From Phoenix dactylifera (lineage: Eukaryota > Streptophyta > Magnoliopsida > Arecales > Arecaceae): a stretch of 64,000 bases of DNA. Location of the stretch: assembly GCF_009389715.1 (NCBI RefSeq), contig NC_052400.1:1116001-1180000 (forward strand), written 5' to 3'. The number at the start of each line of letters is the position of its first letter. The first letter of the stretch is position 1. Shown piece after piece: positions 36,457-49,284 of this stretch. Under the pieces are notes generated by a model, which was given only the letters and a program-made list of their open reading frames with translations, had not been told where the DNA came from and searched no databases. The position numbers were made by a program, and so were the translations under genes.

Positions 36457-36471
36457 CCTTCTTTTGTAGTG
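36457..36471 (-). repeat. CACTA 3' terminal inverted repeat, unit 1
   Basis: Read outward-in, the end is CACTACAAAAGAAGG. It abuts TTAGAAGAG of unit 2 with no intervening base, so the unit 1/unit 2 border is the transposon end itself. Confidence 0.88.
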
Positions 36472-36970
36472 TTAGAAGAGCTGCGTCTCTTCGGAAGAGA
36501 ATGTTGGTTTCCAAAACGATATGGTATTTCCGAAATATTATATATCTTTATAAATCATTGTTTCTGTTTGGTCATCTAAATAGAGTCTATAAATAGGCTC
36601 TGGGTCCAGCATCTTGGATCCTCAAATCCGCTCTCACTTATTTTTTTGTCTTTTCTATTTTCTCTGCCTCTAGAGAGAGATTGAGATAGAAAATTTTTCT
36701 CTTCTTCATCTTTTGAAGGAGTTATTCAGGTCAAGCCTTCACCTCCCCAGCGATCGTGCTTGTTAGAGGAGATTCGGGCTGAGCTGAGTTGTTGTACTTA
36801 AGGACAAGATTACTGTTGACTTGCATGTAGGAGTCGAATCATGTTCATAAGCTTTCTACCAATTGATTTTCAAAAAAGAATTGTAGACAAAGAGTTTTAT
36901 TTATATTTATTATTTTAGATCACACGTAGCAAGTTTTAGGTGCATCATATTTTCAGAAATAATGACTGTG
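36472..36970 (+). mobile_element. LTR-like leader of unit 2
   Basis: Copy of the 18,504-18,990 segment with its TATA box (CTATAAATAGG). It is preceded by the CACTA end rather than by unique flank. It shares several derived bases with unit 3 that unit 1 lacks. Broken, tentative assignment. Confidence 0.35.
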
Positions 36971-37367
36971 ATCGGTTCCTTAGAACTTCCAGTCGATATT
37001 ATGCTGTCCACAATTTCCAGCCTTGGGTTATTTGATTATGCAGAGCCCAGTCAAGCCCACACACCAACCAACACTTTGTCAGGGAATAGGGATTACAAAT
37101 TCAAAATGGTCCATGGGATGTGGAGCCTCTAAGCTGGCAATAGACCAGCCAATGAACCTAAATCTGGTAGGCCACCCTAAATTACATGTATGCAAAACAC
37201 TGATCGAACTATGAAACCAATCCGAATTGATTTTTTTGGTTTAGTTTATATCATTCTTTTAATAAATTTCATTTGCTGTCGATCCGAGAAAGGTTTGAAC
37301 TAAAAAAATTTGGTTTGATTTTGATTTGAGCTTTTAAAATATATTGGTTCAAACCGGCCCGACCCAA

Positions 37368-37469
<102 letters not shown>

Positions 37470-38457
37470 TTTATTTTTTAATATAAAATTAAAATTTTAT
37501 GTTTAAATTTAGTCCAACCTATTTAGCGTAACCCATTGAACGTCAACAACCTAATAAACTGAATAGAACCAAATCTTTTGGATCGCTATAAAATGGTTTT
37601 AGGAGATGATCGGTCCAGTTTTGATTTGGTTTAGGAAACAAGTATATCTATGGATCTGACCTGATCCTTGCACATTTCTGCCACCTAAGATGCATGCACG
37701 GCAACTTTTAGAGCTAGAATTGTTTGCGACTTTAAGAGGGCTTGGGTGTGCACGGATTTAAGAATAATAGTCAATCCAAGTACCTCACAAATGGAACTTT
37801 TGACCTTTTATTAGGTGCAATTAATGGTGATGCAGTGGTTCGAATTTCTTGCATCAAAGTAATTTTTGTGGTCACTTATTTGCATGCATAAATTTCCAAG
37901 AGTGCTCATGATATGGTTCATGAAACCATGATAAGTAGGTGTGAAATGCACACATCACATGAATTTGTATAATTTAGGTACTAGGCATTTCAATGTCTTA
38001 ATTATAAGGCTGAGTCCTGCGGGATATATGTCCGTCTCATGGGGCTACGGCCGTTTGTGTCATGCCTGGCTCGTCCGGAATAGAAATTTTTTTTGTTGTG
38101 ATGGTTATTAAATAGAAAATTTCTTGATGTTTTTTGTTGGATTCATTTAATTTGGGCATCTCGGGAGGCGGATAAGTTCTACAGGATCATTTAATTCCAT
38201 TTTTTGCTTGCCTAGCTCGTGTGCAGCTTGAGAATTTAATTTCTCTTGCTCTTGCATGTGCTACGGCCAGGTATAAACTGAGGCTAGGAAAAGTGTTTAA
38301 ATTTTTTGAAGTTGATGAAATAACTAAAACGAGGAGTCGTTCATCAATAATATATGTTATTGCTTATGCAAACTGTTTGGTATTGTTTGCTTATTCAAAT
38401 AGAACGGTACAAATAATTGTGTCCAAATTTTCCATCAAAAAGCTTGTACGCAGTTTT

Positions 38458-39307
38458 CTAGTTGTTGTTGTCCATCCAGAATTGGGCCTGGAGCCAGTCC
38501 ACGGTCTTCTTGTCCAATTGAAAGGCCTTGGCAAGAACATAATCAGAGATTGGTGGCTTCGCTCCAAAGACTGCATTGGCTATGGTGATCACGCCAGGGT
38601 TCTGACTGCTGAGACCGGCAATAGCAACAGCATTTGTCTTCCCATAGTTGAATTGGAAATGGATGAGGCCTTGAGGAAATACGAACACATCGCCCTTGTT
38701 GAGGACCTTAGTGAAGAGCTGGTTGTTGGGGTTATTAGATGTGACGAAGCCGACATGGAGGGTGCCTTCCAACACCGTAAGGATCTCGGTTCCCCTTGGG
38801 TGGATGTGAGGAGGGTTGACTCCATAGGGTGCAAAGTCCAGGCGAGCTAGCGAGATGCCAAGCGTGTTGAGCCCAGGAATTTGGTTCACGTTGACTTGAG
38901 TCACATTAGACCCTAGTTTGTTCCCTGTGCCGCGGGGCTTGTCAAGGCCAGAGAAGAAGAAGTCTTCGGCTTTGGCAAGCTTCGGGTCCTTGCAGACGAA
39001 CCCATTTACAAGCACTGCATGAACAATTGCAAGGAAGAGGTAAGTATATATAACGACATATGATAAAAACTCATCATTAGTATCTTTGAAGTTGGGTTGA
39101 CAGCTGGTAACTTCAGGAAAATTACACACCATGCAATGCTAATTACATATTTAATTAGCAACTAATAACAAGGTAGATGTCGTGAATAGGAGTACCATCT
39201 GATTTAAGATCAGCAACACAGAAGTCCTGGAGTTGACTAGGATCAGAAGCAATGGCATGAGATGAAGCCAGAGCAAGGAGAGCAAGGAAGAGGAAACGGG
39301 CAGCCAT
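38458..39307 (-). CDS. Germin-like protein A2 (GLP8 type)
   Basis: Exons 39,307-39,196 and 39,014-38,458, 222 aa, same splice sites as A1. Signal peptide, C30/C45, glycosylation site and metal ligands H107, H109, E114 and H156 are all kept. The one protein change from A1 is D66G (KPRGTG for KPRDTG), in the loop after the N-terminal extension and away from the metal site; it is private to this copy. Promoter and intron match A1. It should make a functional secreted cupin if expressed. Transcripts of A1 and A2 would be nearly indistinguishable by short reads apart from this site and a few silent changes. Confidence 0.95.
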
Positions 39308-39380
39308 CTATTCTCTCTTAATTTCTAGCTAGCAGAAGAATAGCCAAGGGATTTGGAGCAAGGTGTTATGGGAGGAGTTG

Positions 39381-39395
39381 ATATATATATATATA
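39381..39395 (-). promoter_or_regulatory. TATA box of GLP-A2
   Basis: The same alternating TA stretch as in A1, about 75-88 bp upstream of the ATG at 39,307. The upstream TGACGTC core is also kept. Confidence 0.65.
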
Positions 39396-39942
39396 GAAGG
39401 AGCGTGGGACTAGGCCTTTGATAAGGCTTGATTTAGTCATGCGACTACGTAAAAGGAAGAAGAGTAAACCATGTTAGATAAATTGCATGCCATGGTTCTC
39501 TAATGTTTGTCCAAGTGTTTGTTGTTGTCTCAGTAAAAGTTTGACGAAGTATCGCTGATGACGTCTGTGGCGAGACAATTAGGAAGAAGCAGTCCAGAGA
39601 AAGGAAAAGGAGAGATTATAGCTTCAAGTAAACCATCCAGACATAGATCATGGTTTCTCTTACTCCCTATTATTATAATTTTTTTAATATCAGTTGCGGT
39701 TTCTTTCAACAATATACTTGGAGTTGTTGGAGACTGCCTGAGAGGAATCGACGCCGTCCATGGCAAACGATTCTCCAACCGTGCTTTTGATCGCGTCTCA
39801 CCGAGAAATCAGCAGTTCGTTTACTATGTCATACAAATGCGTTTTCTGAAAATGAGTAACGATGTGATTTGAGGAAGACAATAGATTGCTAAGGGAGCGG
39901 CGGAAGCCACCTAACTGGTTCAAATAGCGAATACGACGACGA

Positions 39943-40753
39943 CGACACCTTGCAAAAACTGCATTAGTCCATTAATTACATCAAATGAAACAGTTATTAT
40001 AATATCAAAATCTAAAAGCCTAGGTGTTACATCCGGCCCGATTGATATTACGCATCTTGTGACTTTGAAAGAAAAAGGGAAGATACGATGTGAGCTTTAC
40101 AACCCAGTAAGAATCTTCCACGCATGCACACCAGCATGAATATGGAGAATGCTGTTTAGCACATGTAAAGATGCTTGGAAATAGTAAAATTTGCACAGCA
40201 ACGGACTAACAAATGAATAATGCTTAACATATCTACTGGTTATATTTATGGAACACACAAATAAGCCATACTAGCATACAATTCAAGTTTAATCAAATAG
40301 CAATTCAATTACTTGCACATCACCACGAATGAGAGTCTCGACATAGATGTCATATATCAATATTGTTCTATGTAAATACGTCACATATTATCCAACTAGC
40401 ATTTTTATTCAACAGTAAGGCAGCGAGGTTACTTACCATTATCCGGTTAACAAAGCTCAGATTCCGACAACATTATCGTTATGGTACTGAACTAGTCCGC
40501 TCATGCTCTAGCCTGTGGCAGGTCAAAACACACACCATGTTTTTGCCCACGGCCGGCAACCACAATTTCGTATCTCAACCACAGTTGATATCACAAACAC
40601 ATCATTTTACACGTGTTGCCTAGTCTAGTTGCTTCTCTTTTTTCTCGTCTTATAGTTATGCAAAAATTAAACACAAGTTAATATCTTGATCTAATTTCAA
40701 CATTCGATTAGATGATATTAAATTATTTTATTTTAATATCAAGCGGTTAGCTC
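39943..40753 (-). mobile_element. Probable fossil LTR between GLP-A2 and B2
   Basis: Unit 2 copy of the 21,930-22,740 segment, with only scattered base changes from it. No coding part is seen. Broken and tentative. Confidence 0.35.
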
Positions 40754-41847
40754 ATATTATTATTTTATTTTCATTCCGAACTGCAGGAGGCCTAGATTTA
40801 TAGGATAAATTAAGAATTTTTGAGATAGTAATAATGAGGCTTTTGTATTTAACGAGAGATATCTGAAACCTGTATTTTCGACTATTCTACTTATTAGTTG
40901 CTAATGAAATATTTTACTTAACTTAAATTCTTATATTCTATTAGTGAGTGTTTTTGTTTGGATTATCGGGCACTGCATACCTTTGCAGGGTTGCTTCCTA
41001 GGGTAATACGTGGCTGTACCCTGTGCAAAGCCCAAATGACGGGCTTGGGGCAGGTAGTTCTTTACAACTTGAGGAGGGCTCATGTGCGCACGGATTAAGA
41101 GTTAACAGTGAATCCAAAGTATCTTGTTGCAAATAGATCTCATGACCTTATAGTTAGTTCAATGGCGACACAGTGGGCCTAACTTCTTGCATCAATGTAA
41201 TTGTTATGCGCTCTTAATTACTTGCATAAAGTTCCAAGCTTTTTCACGATATGATTCATGTAACCATGATTAGTAGGTTCACATGAATTGTTATAATTTA
41301 GGTATTAGGCGTTTCATGTCTCATGAGGCTAAGTCCTACGTACGGGACATATGTGCCACTCATGGAGCTACGGCCCTTTGTTGTCATGCGTGGCTCATCG
41401 GAAATGGAAAATTTCTTGATAATTTATTGGTGGATTTGTGTAATCCGGATACTTTTGTGTTGGATGTTAAATAGAAAATTTCTTGTTGTGATGGTTATTA
41501 AATAGAAAATTTCTTGGTATTTTTTGTTGGATAAATTTAATTCGGGCATCTTGGGAGGTGGATAAGTTCTACAGGATCATTTAATTCCATTTTTTGCTTG
41601 CCCAGCTCGTGTGCAGCTTCAAAATTTAATTTCTCTTGCTCTTGCATGTGTTACAGCCAGGTATAAACTGAGGCTTGGAAAAGTGTTTAAAGTTTTTGAA
41701 GTTGATGAAATAACTAAAACGAGGAGTCCTTCATCAACAATATATATTATTGCTTATGCAAACTGATTGGTATTGTTTGCTTATTCAAATAGAACAGTAC
41801 AAATAATTGCGTCCAAATTTTCCATCAAGAAGCTTGTATGCAGTTTT

Positions 41848-42699
41848 CTAGTTGTTGTTGTCCATCCAGAATTGGGCCTGGAGCCAGTCCACAGTCTTTT
41901 TGTCCAATTGAAAGGCCTTGGCAAGAACATAATCAGAGATTGGTGGCTTCGCTCCAAAGACTGCATTGGCTATGGTGATCACGCCAGGGTTCTGGCTGCT
42001 TAGAGCGGCAATAGCGACAGCATTTGTCTTCCCATAGTTGAATTGGAAATGGATGAGGCCTTGAGGAAATACGAACACATCGCCCTTGTTGAGGACCTTA
42101 GTGAAGAGCTGGTTGTTGGGGTTATTAGAAGTAACGAAGCCGACATGGAGAGTGCCTTCCAACACCGTAAGGATCTCGGTTCCCCTTGGGTGGATGTGAG
42201 GAGGGTTGACTCCATAGGGTGCAAAGTCCAGGCGAGCCAGCGAGATGCCAAGGGTGTTGAGCCCAGGAATTTGGTTCACGTTGACTTGAGTCACATTAGA
42301 CCCTAGTTTGTTCCCTGTGTCGCGGGGCTTGTCGAGGCCAGAGAAGAAGAAGTCTTCGGCTTTGGCAAGCTTCGGGTCCTTGCAGACGAACCCATTTACA
42401 AGCACTGCATGAACAATTGCAAGGAAGAGGTAAGTATATATAACGACATATGATAAAAACTCATCATTAGTATCTTTGAAGTTGGGTTGACAGCTGGTAA
42501 CTTCAGGAAAATTACACACCGTGCATGCTAATTACATATTTAGCAACTAATAACTAATAATAAGGTAGATGTTGTGAATAGGAGTACCATTTGATTCAAG
42601 ATCAGCAACACAGAAGTCCTGGAGTTGACTAGGATCAGAAGCAATGGCATGAGATGAAGCCAGAGCAAGGAGAGCAAGGAAGAGGAAATGGGCAGCCAT
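41848..42699 (-). CDS. Germin-like protein B2 (GLP8 type)
   Basis: Exons 42,699-42,588 and 42,404-41,848; 222 aa. The exon 2 product is identical to B1. All cupin metal ligands, the signal peptide ([16 protein letters not shown]) and splice sites are intact. About 550 bp beyond its stop codon, at about 41,040-41,310, lies a patch of clustered differences from B1 and B3, while the gene itself shows almost none. The role is as for B1. Confidence 0.95.
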
Positions 42700-42770
42700 C
42701 TATGCTCTCTTAATTTCTAGCTAGCAGAAGAATGGCCAAGGGATTTGGAGCAAGGTGTTATGGGAGGAGT

Positions 42771-42783
42771 TTATATATATATA
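42771..42783 (-). promoter_or_regulatory. TATA box of GLP-B2
   Basis: A TATATATATATA stretch about 72-84 bp upstream of the ATG at 42,699, identical to the B1 arrangement. Confidence 0.65.
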
Positions 42784-43339
42784 GAAGGAGCGTGGGACTA
42801 GGCCTTTGATAAGGCTTGATTTAGTCATGCGACTTCGTAAAAGGAAGAAGAGTAAACCATGTTAGATAAATTGCATGCCATGGTTCTCTAATGTTTGTCC
42901 ATGTGTTTGTTGTTGTCCCAGTAAAGGTTTGACGATGTATCGCTGATGACGTATGTGGTGAGACAATTAGGAAGAAGCAGTCCAGAGAAAGGAAAAGGAG
43001 AGATTATAGCTAGCTTCAAGTAAACCATCCAGACATAGATCATGATTTCTCTTACTCCCTGTTATTATACTTTTTTAATATCAGTTGTGGTCTTCTTTCA
43101 ACAAATATACTTGGAGAGTTGGGAGTTGTTGGAGACTGCCTGAGAGGAATGGACGCCGTCCATGGCAAACGTTTCTCCAACCGTGGTTTTGATCGCATCT
43201 CACCGAGAAATCACCAGTTCGTTTACTATGTCATACAACTGCGTTTTCTGAAAACGAGTAACGATGTGATTTGAGGAAGACAATAGATTTCTAAGGGAGC
43301 AGCGGAAGCCACCTAACAAGTTGATCGAAATAGCGATCC

Positions 43340-44963
43340 CGAGCCCCGAGCCTCGAGCCCGAGGCACGGCAGACGCCCCGAGCCCCGAGCCCGAGGCGCG
43401 GCAGATGCCGCACGCCCGCACGGCGGGCCGCGCAAGCATGCAAGGCATCGGAACATATCGGAGCAAATACAGATGCTCAAAAATGACATAATTATTTAAG
43501 TTGGTCCAAAGCAATCGTACAAAATTTCAAAATAGCATATGCCAACATAATTCAAATGTTCAGACTAATCTAAAATGCTAATAACTGGAGGAATAATAGC
43601 GCAAATCTAACGCACTCCCCAATCCCATGCGATCAAGCCTCTGGATCTGAAAAACAGATAAAATAAAATGAGCTACACTAGCCCAGTAAGCAACAAAATA
43701 CCCTAAAGTGGGGTCAGAGCATATCAGGCCAAAATATAGGATAATGACTGGAATAAATCATAAATAACATTGTTTTACCGTTTTCAAAACTTATTATCAT
43801 TTTTCCAAAAACTCTGATACCAGAATCTCAACATAATAGGCTACAGCCACGTAACCCAGTGGCATGGGTCGCACAAGGTGCCAAATCCACTATATTTATT
43901 CACCGATGGCGGCCGGTGTTGCACAAAAGTGCCAAATCCACTATATTTATCCACCGATGGCAGCCGGTGTCCAGAAACCACTATTCTAATCACCGGTGGC
44001 GCGGTGTCGAAACCGGTTCCTCACAGGTTACAAGTCGACAGGTCCAACGTATAATCCCCATTGGCGGGGCCAGAATAGAACAGAATAGATCATAGCCATG
44101 CTGAGAATCCATATATATAAAAATAGATTTCATAAACTGTACAGTCATATTTCACGGATTTCAGAGCATATAACATGATTTTCAAATAAAATTTAACATG
44201 TCAGACCCATTTTACTAAATACAAAACATATTTCAAAATTTAATCCAGTAATAATTATTTTACCAAATAATTTAGGAAAAAAGCACTTTGAAGCATTAAG
44301 TTACTTACCTCTTCTCGCTTAATCCCTACTTCAGATAGACGGATCAAGTTCACCTGTTTAAATTTAATTAATTCCTCGTTAATTTCAGAACTAAGCAAAA
44401 CCCAAAAATAATACTATTGGACATAGCCCAACAGGGCCCAGAGTTGGCCCATAATGGGCATGGCCCGATAGGGCCCATATCGGACACGGTCCAATGGGCC
44501 CGCATAGATCCAGCTAAATAGGGCCCCCAAGGTTGGCTTCTAATTGGTTCATTTATGTAATAAAATTTATTGCAGGGACTAATACTTAATTACAGGGTAC
44601 TATTCTATAAAGCTTGAGTGGACTAAATAAATATAGTTGGGGACCTTTATGTAATAAATCTTTCCTATAGGGTTCAAATACAAATTACAGAAGGCCCTTT
44701 TTTTTTTTGAAATAATATACTGCCAAGGGCTTAACTGCAAAACTCCATTTAGTGGCCAAATGGGTTCGGGTTTCGGGTTCCGGGTTTCGGGTTCGGGTTC
44801 AAGTTCCGAGCTCGGGTCTGAACTGGATTTCGGATTTTGGGTCCCGGGTTCGGGTTCGGAATAGTTTTCGGGTTTGGACTGAGTTTCAGATTTGGACTGG
44901 GCCCACAAAAGGGTACGACCCAAATAGGGCCCGAACTAGGCTGAACTAGGCCCGAATTGGGCC
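43340..44963 (-). mobile_element. Fossil gypsy-type LTR in unit 2
   Basis: Unit 2 copy of the LTR piece at 25,327-26,950, including the doubled GC-rich motif and the GGGCCC-rich and TTCGGG-rich stretches. It was duplicated with the unit rather than inserted separately. Broken. Confidence 0.55.
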
Positions 44964-44966
44964 CAC

Positions 44967-45970
44967 AAATGAGACTAGGCATCATATTTTCTCACAGTTG
45001 ATCCTCATTTCTTACACGTTCTGCTCTCCGGTTAAATGAGACTAGGCATCATATTTTCTCACAGTTGATGTCTCTGAGGATCAACAGAGAAAACATAAAA
45101 GCAATAATACTCAAGATCTGTACAGGCATTCTAGCACAAAAGAATATTGCTATGATAATAATTATTAGTGAATACATCCTAGTAGAAAATCAAAGCAAGG
45201 TTATGAGTTTAACCTAGTTGAATAATGCGCAAAAAACTTATTAGATCTAATGTTAATGTTGAACAAACTTTTGCAGTCAAGAGCCCATGATGCCTTTCCA
45301 ACTGTAGGTTACTTGGGAAGCTTGGATCAAACAACCACCATAGAGAAGATTATTTTGTTTTCGAGCAATTAAAGGAAAAGTCCAGCTGAATCCAGATTGA
45401 TCATTGTGGCATTCTCCTGTTAATGTGGATACGTGCTTGTTACCGTAACTAAGTCTATAAAAAAAAGCCTAATTGACTTCGTCAACATTTGATTAAAATT
45501 ATCGAAAGAAAACATTGCAAATTTATTTTACTACACATTGCAAGAAATCGGTACAAGAAACTTGACCAGATCTTCAATTCCGTTACCGTTAGGAGATAGA
45601 AGGAACTGTAAATACATTTACATTGTGTGTGAAGTTTCTTTTGATAGCTTTTCCTTGTTTTCATTCTCTCTCATTTTAGAGCATTCATGAGTGTTGCAAG
45701 CTGAAAACTGATGTAGTTAAAGAAAGTAACTTTATGAATATATCTAATTTGTACTTGCTCCTTGTAGTTTCTTTTCAACTAGCTGGTGATGGAGTCATTT
45801 ATATGATATTTAATGTTGCTTTCTTCTTGAGAACATGATTTTGAATTAAATATTCTGGCAGAACTTTTCCTGCCTGTCTAGCTACTATCTCTGCTTTAAC
45901 TATCATAGCTGGTATCCCAGTAGTTTAGGATACCAGCTATGAGTTTTTTTTAAGAGCTACAACATTGGCA
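44967..45970. other. Unassigned segment before deleted CACTA
   Basis: Copy of the unit 1 sequence from 26,954 to 27,958, including the 36-bp direct repeat and the 14-bp hairpin (45,904-45,941). It then jumps straight into TNP2 sequence. No gene seen. Confidence 0.6.
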
Positions 45971-48900
45971 TGATACACAGTTGTCCGAATGACTGCATTT
46001 TATATCGTGGTGAAAATAAGAACCAAGAGTCGTGCCGAATATGTGGAACTTCATGATGGAAAAAACATAAAGAAGACGAGAATGATTCGTTGACTGAAAA
46101 GGATGCTGCACCAACTAAGAAAAAATCGGCTAAAATTTTGAGGTATTTTCCTCTTATACCAAGATTGAAAAGGATGTTTGCATCACCGAAGACGGCTTCC
46201 TCGATGAGATGGCATGACGAAGGCCGTACAAAGGATGGAATGTTACGACACCCAGCGGATAGTCCCGCATGGAAAGCATTTGATGATAGGCATCCCGAAT
46301 TTGCTTCTGATGTTCGCAGTGTTAGGCTAGGTTTAGCTACTGATGGGTTTAATCCATTCCGAACGATGAGCTCAACATACAGCACTTGGTCGGTTGTTTT
46401 GATTTCATATAATTTGCCACCATGGATGTGTATGAAACAGTCTTCAGTAATTCTATCAATGGTTATTCCAGGTGACAAGGGCCCAGGTAATGATATTGAT
46501 GTTTTTCTACAGCCTCTAATAGAGAAATTGAAACAAATATGGGAGGGTATTGATGCATTTGATGCTTTTGCTGGACAAAATTTCAAATTGCGTGCAGCTC
46601 TTATTTGGACTATCAATGATTTTCCTGCATATGCTAATTTATCTGGTTGGAGCACTAAGGGGCGTATTGCATGTCCTTCTTGTGGAGATTCAACCCATTC
46701 GTATTGGTTAAAACATGGAGGAAAGTTCTGTTATATGGGCCATCGTCGGTGGTTAGAAGCAAACCATCCATTTCGATTTCAGAAAGACTTGTTTGATTGT
46801 ACCATAGAGTTGCGATCTGCCCCTGTTCCACCAACTGGAACTGAAGTCTTCAGACAAATGCATGACACCAATTATATACCGGGTAAGGTCGCCAAATGTT
46901 CAAAGAAGAGGGGGAGGGAGCATGTTGGCAGCACAATGAATGAAGGATTAATAGCAGAGGTTGCTGAGGATGTTGACAACTTTTTTGAGAATGAAGACAA
47001 CATATATGGTCAGGAAAATGATGATGACTCAATGGTAGCATCTACACAGAAACAACTATGGAAAAAAAGAGCATTTTCTTTGATTTATCCTATTGGGAGT
47101 ATAATCTTCTTCGACATAACCTTGATGTGATGCATATAGAGAAGAACGTTTGTAATAACCTGATTGGAACATTGTTAAATCTTGATGGGAAGACCAAAGA
47201 TAACTTGAAAGCGCGTCTTGATTTGAAAGATATGGGCATAAGACAAGAGCTTCATCCGACAGAGCTTGCCAATGATAAATTTTATACACCTCCTGTATGT
47301 TATACAATGTCGACTCAAGAGAAAGATCTTTTTCTAACAATTCTGAAAAATTTGAAGGTTTCTGATGGGTACTCATCGAATATTTCACGATGCGTAAATC
47401 TCAAAGAGCGAAAACTTTCAAATCTTAAAAGTCACGATTGTCACATTTTGATGCAAGATATCTTTCCATTGGCTTTAAGATCGTCAACACCGAAACAAGT
47501 TTTTGCAATTGTTTCTCAATTATCATCATTCTTTAAGGCATTATGTTCCAAAGTTCTTGATCCTAAGGAGCTTGATTAATTGGAGTCTAATATTGCACTT
47601 ACACTATGCAATATGGAAAAGATCTTTCCTCCTGGATTTTTTACTATTATGGTTCATCTACTCATTCACTTAGCGGCGGAAGCTAAACTTGGTGGCCCGG
47701 TTCACTACCGATGGATGTATCCTATTGAGAGGTGATTTTTCTAAACTCTAATATAATTATTTAATAATCAATTTGATTTTGATATTTATTTTAAAAATTT
47801 ATTGTTGAAGGTTTCTTATGCGCTTAAAAGATTATGTACGCAATCGAGCCTATCCCGAGGGCTCGATTGCTGAAGGATATATTGCTGAGGAGTGTCTGAC
47901 ATTTTGTTCGAGATATCTTGAAGGTGTTGAAACGGTTTTCAATCGACCTCAAAGGAATTGTGATATCATAGAGAATGCAGATGTTTACAAGTTCTCATCT
48001 GGCGGAAGAGTTTTGGGAAAAGTTGAAAGTGTTGTTCTTGACCAGAAATCGTTGGCACAGGCACATCGCTATGTCTTACTTCATAGTGATATAATATCCG
48101 AATCTCGCAGGTTAGTACGGTTAATTGAAATCTAAATTTACTGTCATGTCAGGAGAATGTAATATTGGTATTTAATTAAAGATAACCTTGATCATGCAGA
48201 GAATTTTTAATAGCTCAGCGAAGTCTCAACCATAACATTCGTCCTACACCAAGGATTGAGCAACGATGGTTGGTTGAATTATTTCCAGAATGGCTTTCCA
48301 AACAGGTTAGATGTCTAATATATTAAGCTTTTTTTTTAAAATTTTATAGAGAGAAATTAATCATTACTTCCATAATTTTTTTTAGGTACCAGTGATGATG
48401 AAGAAGCATTGTTCTGATGAGTTAATAGTCATTGCTCGAGGTCCGAATAATATTGTCAACAGATATATTGGGTTCATTATAAATGGTTTTAAATTTAATG
48501 AATTGGTGTTTTGAGTTGTCGTTTTGAGTGGTGGTATAAATGGGGCTCTGTAGGCCCCATTGCTCATACTAAAGAGCGTGAGAAATTTAAAAAAATCCAA
48601 AATAGTGGAGTTATAGTTGAGGCGGATGGAAAAAATTATTATGGTGCTCTAACAGATATTTATGAGCTGGATTATTATGGAAATTTTAAGGTAGTATTAT
48701 TTTGATGTGATTGGGTGGATATAAACTCACCTAGAGGTTTGAGGCAAGATATAAATGGATTCACACTTGTAAATTTTTCAAGGTTGATACATACTAGTGT
48801 GTTATTGAAAGATGATCCATTTGTTTTTTCATCTCAAGCTCGACAAGTATTTTTTGTGCAAGACTCAAAAGATAAAAATTGGTCTCTTGTTATTAAAACG

Positions 48901-49029
48901 AAACCTAGGGACTTGTATGATATGGAAAAGAAGTTGGAAGAGGAGGACGATGATACTTATACTCAGTGTATGCCTTATAATGTTGTGCCAACTGATGAAG
49001 TAAATGCGCCAACGAGTTTGATGCAATGA
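45971..49029 (+). pseudogene. TNP2-type transposase remnant, unit 2
   Basis: It lacks the N-terminal transposase-associated domain through the 1,217-bp deletion and begins at DTQLSE-like sequence corresponding to unit 1 position 29,176. It carries the same stops as unit 1 (TGA at 46,054-46,056, the A-run shift near 47,061, TAA near 47,577, TGA near 48,703) and the Transposase_21, DUF4218 and DUF4216 remnants in the same order. It adds a few private base changes. Confidence 0.9.
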
Positions 49030-49225
49030 AGGAATCCCGTGTACAAGATCTTCTGATCTCAGTATGTGTTTGATTGTTAGAAGTTTTTGTTTTTTCCTTT
49101 ATATTGCTCAGCTTACTATTTGTGTTATAAAGAAAAAACTTATAAAAAAATGCTTTGTAAGTTTGCTTTATATGACGCATAATTGCATGTGTTTTTTCTC
49201 TGGATTCTCTGGTTTCTGTTTGCAG

Positions 49226-49284
49226 CTAAGAGAAAGGCTGAGGCAGCGAGGATCAGGCAGAAGTATTCAGATAGGGTTCCGGTG
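49226..49284 (+). pseudogene. Captured ATG8 exon fragment, unit 2
   Basis: Exact copy of the unit 1 ATG8-like exon, with the same TTTGCAG acceptor and KRKAEAARIRQKYSDRVPV reading, so the capture predates the tandem duplication. Confidence 0.6.

Larger units (their letters stand above)
18504..36471. repeat. Tandem unit 1 (17,968 bp)
   Basis: First copy of a head-to-tail array. It starts TTAGAAGAGCTGCGTCTC and ends with the CACTA 3' terminus ...TTTTGTAGTG. Contents in order: LTR-like leader, (TA)n, germin-like A, LTR-like segment, germin-like B, fossil LTR, CACTA transposon. It is nearly identical to unit 2. Unit 2 lacks 1,217 bp corresponding to 27,959-29,175 and differs in microsatellite length, a 9-bp insertion at about 36,815 and a 47-bp intronic stretch. 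Confidence 0.93.
28499..36471 (+). mobile_element. CACTA (En/Spm) transposon, unit 1
   Basis: Class II element with the two-gene layout of plant CACTA transposons: a broken TNP2-type transposase (28,499-32,234) and a second, apparently intact Transposase_24-type gene (34,076-35,868). These are followed by subterminal palindromes and the terminus, whose reverse complement reads CACTACAAAAGAAGG (36,457-36,471). The 3' flank is TTA, matching the 3-bp target duplications of this superfamily. The 5' terminus is not found, so the start given is only the start of coding similarity. An ATG8-like exon lies between the two genes. Confidence 0.9.
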
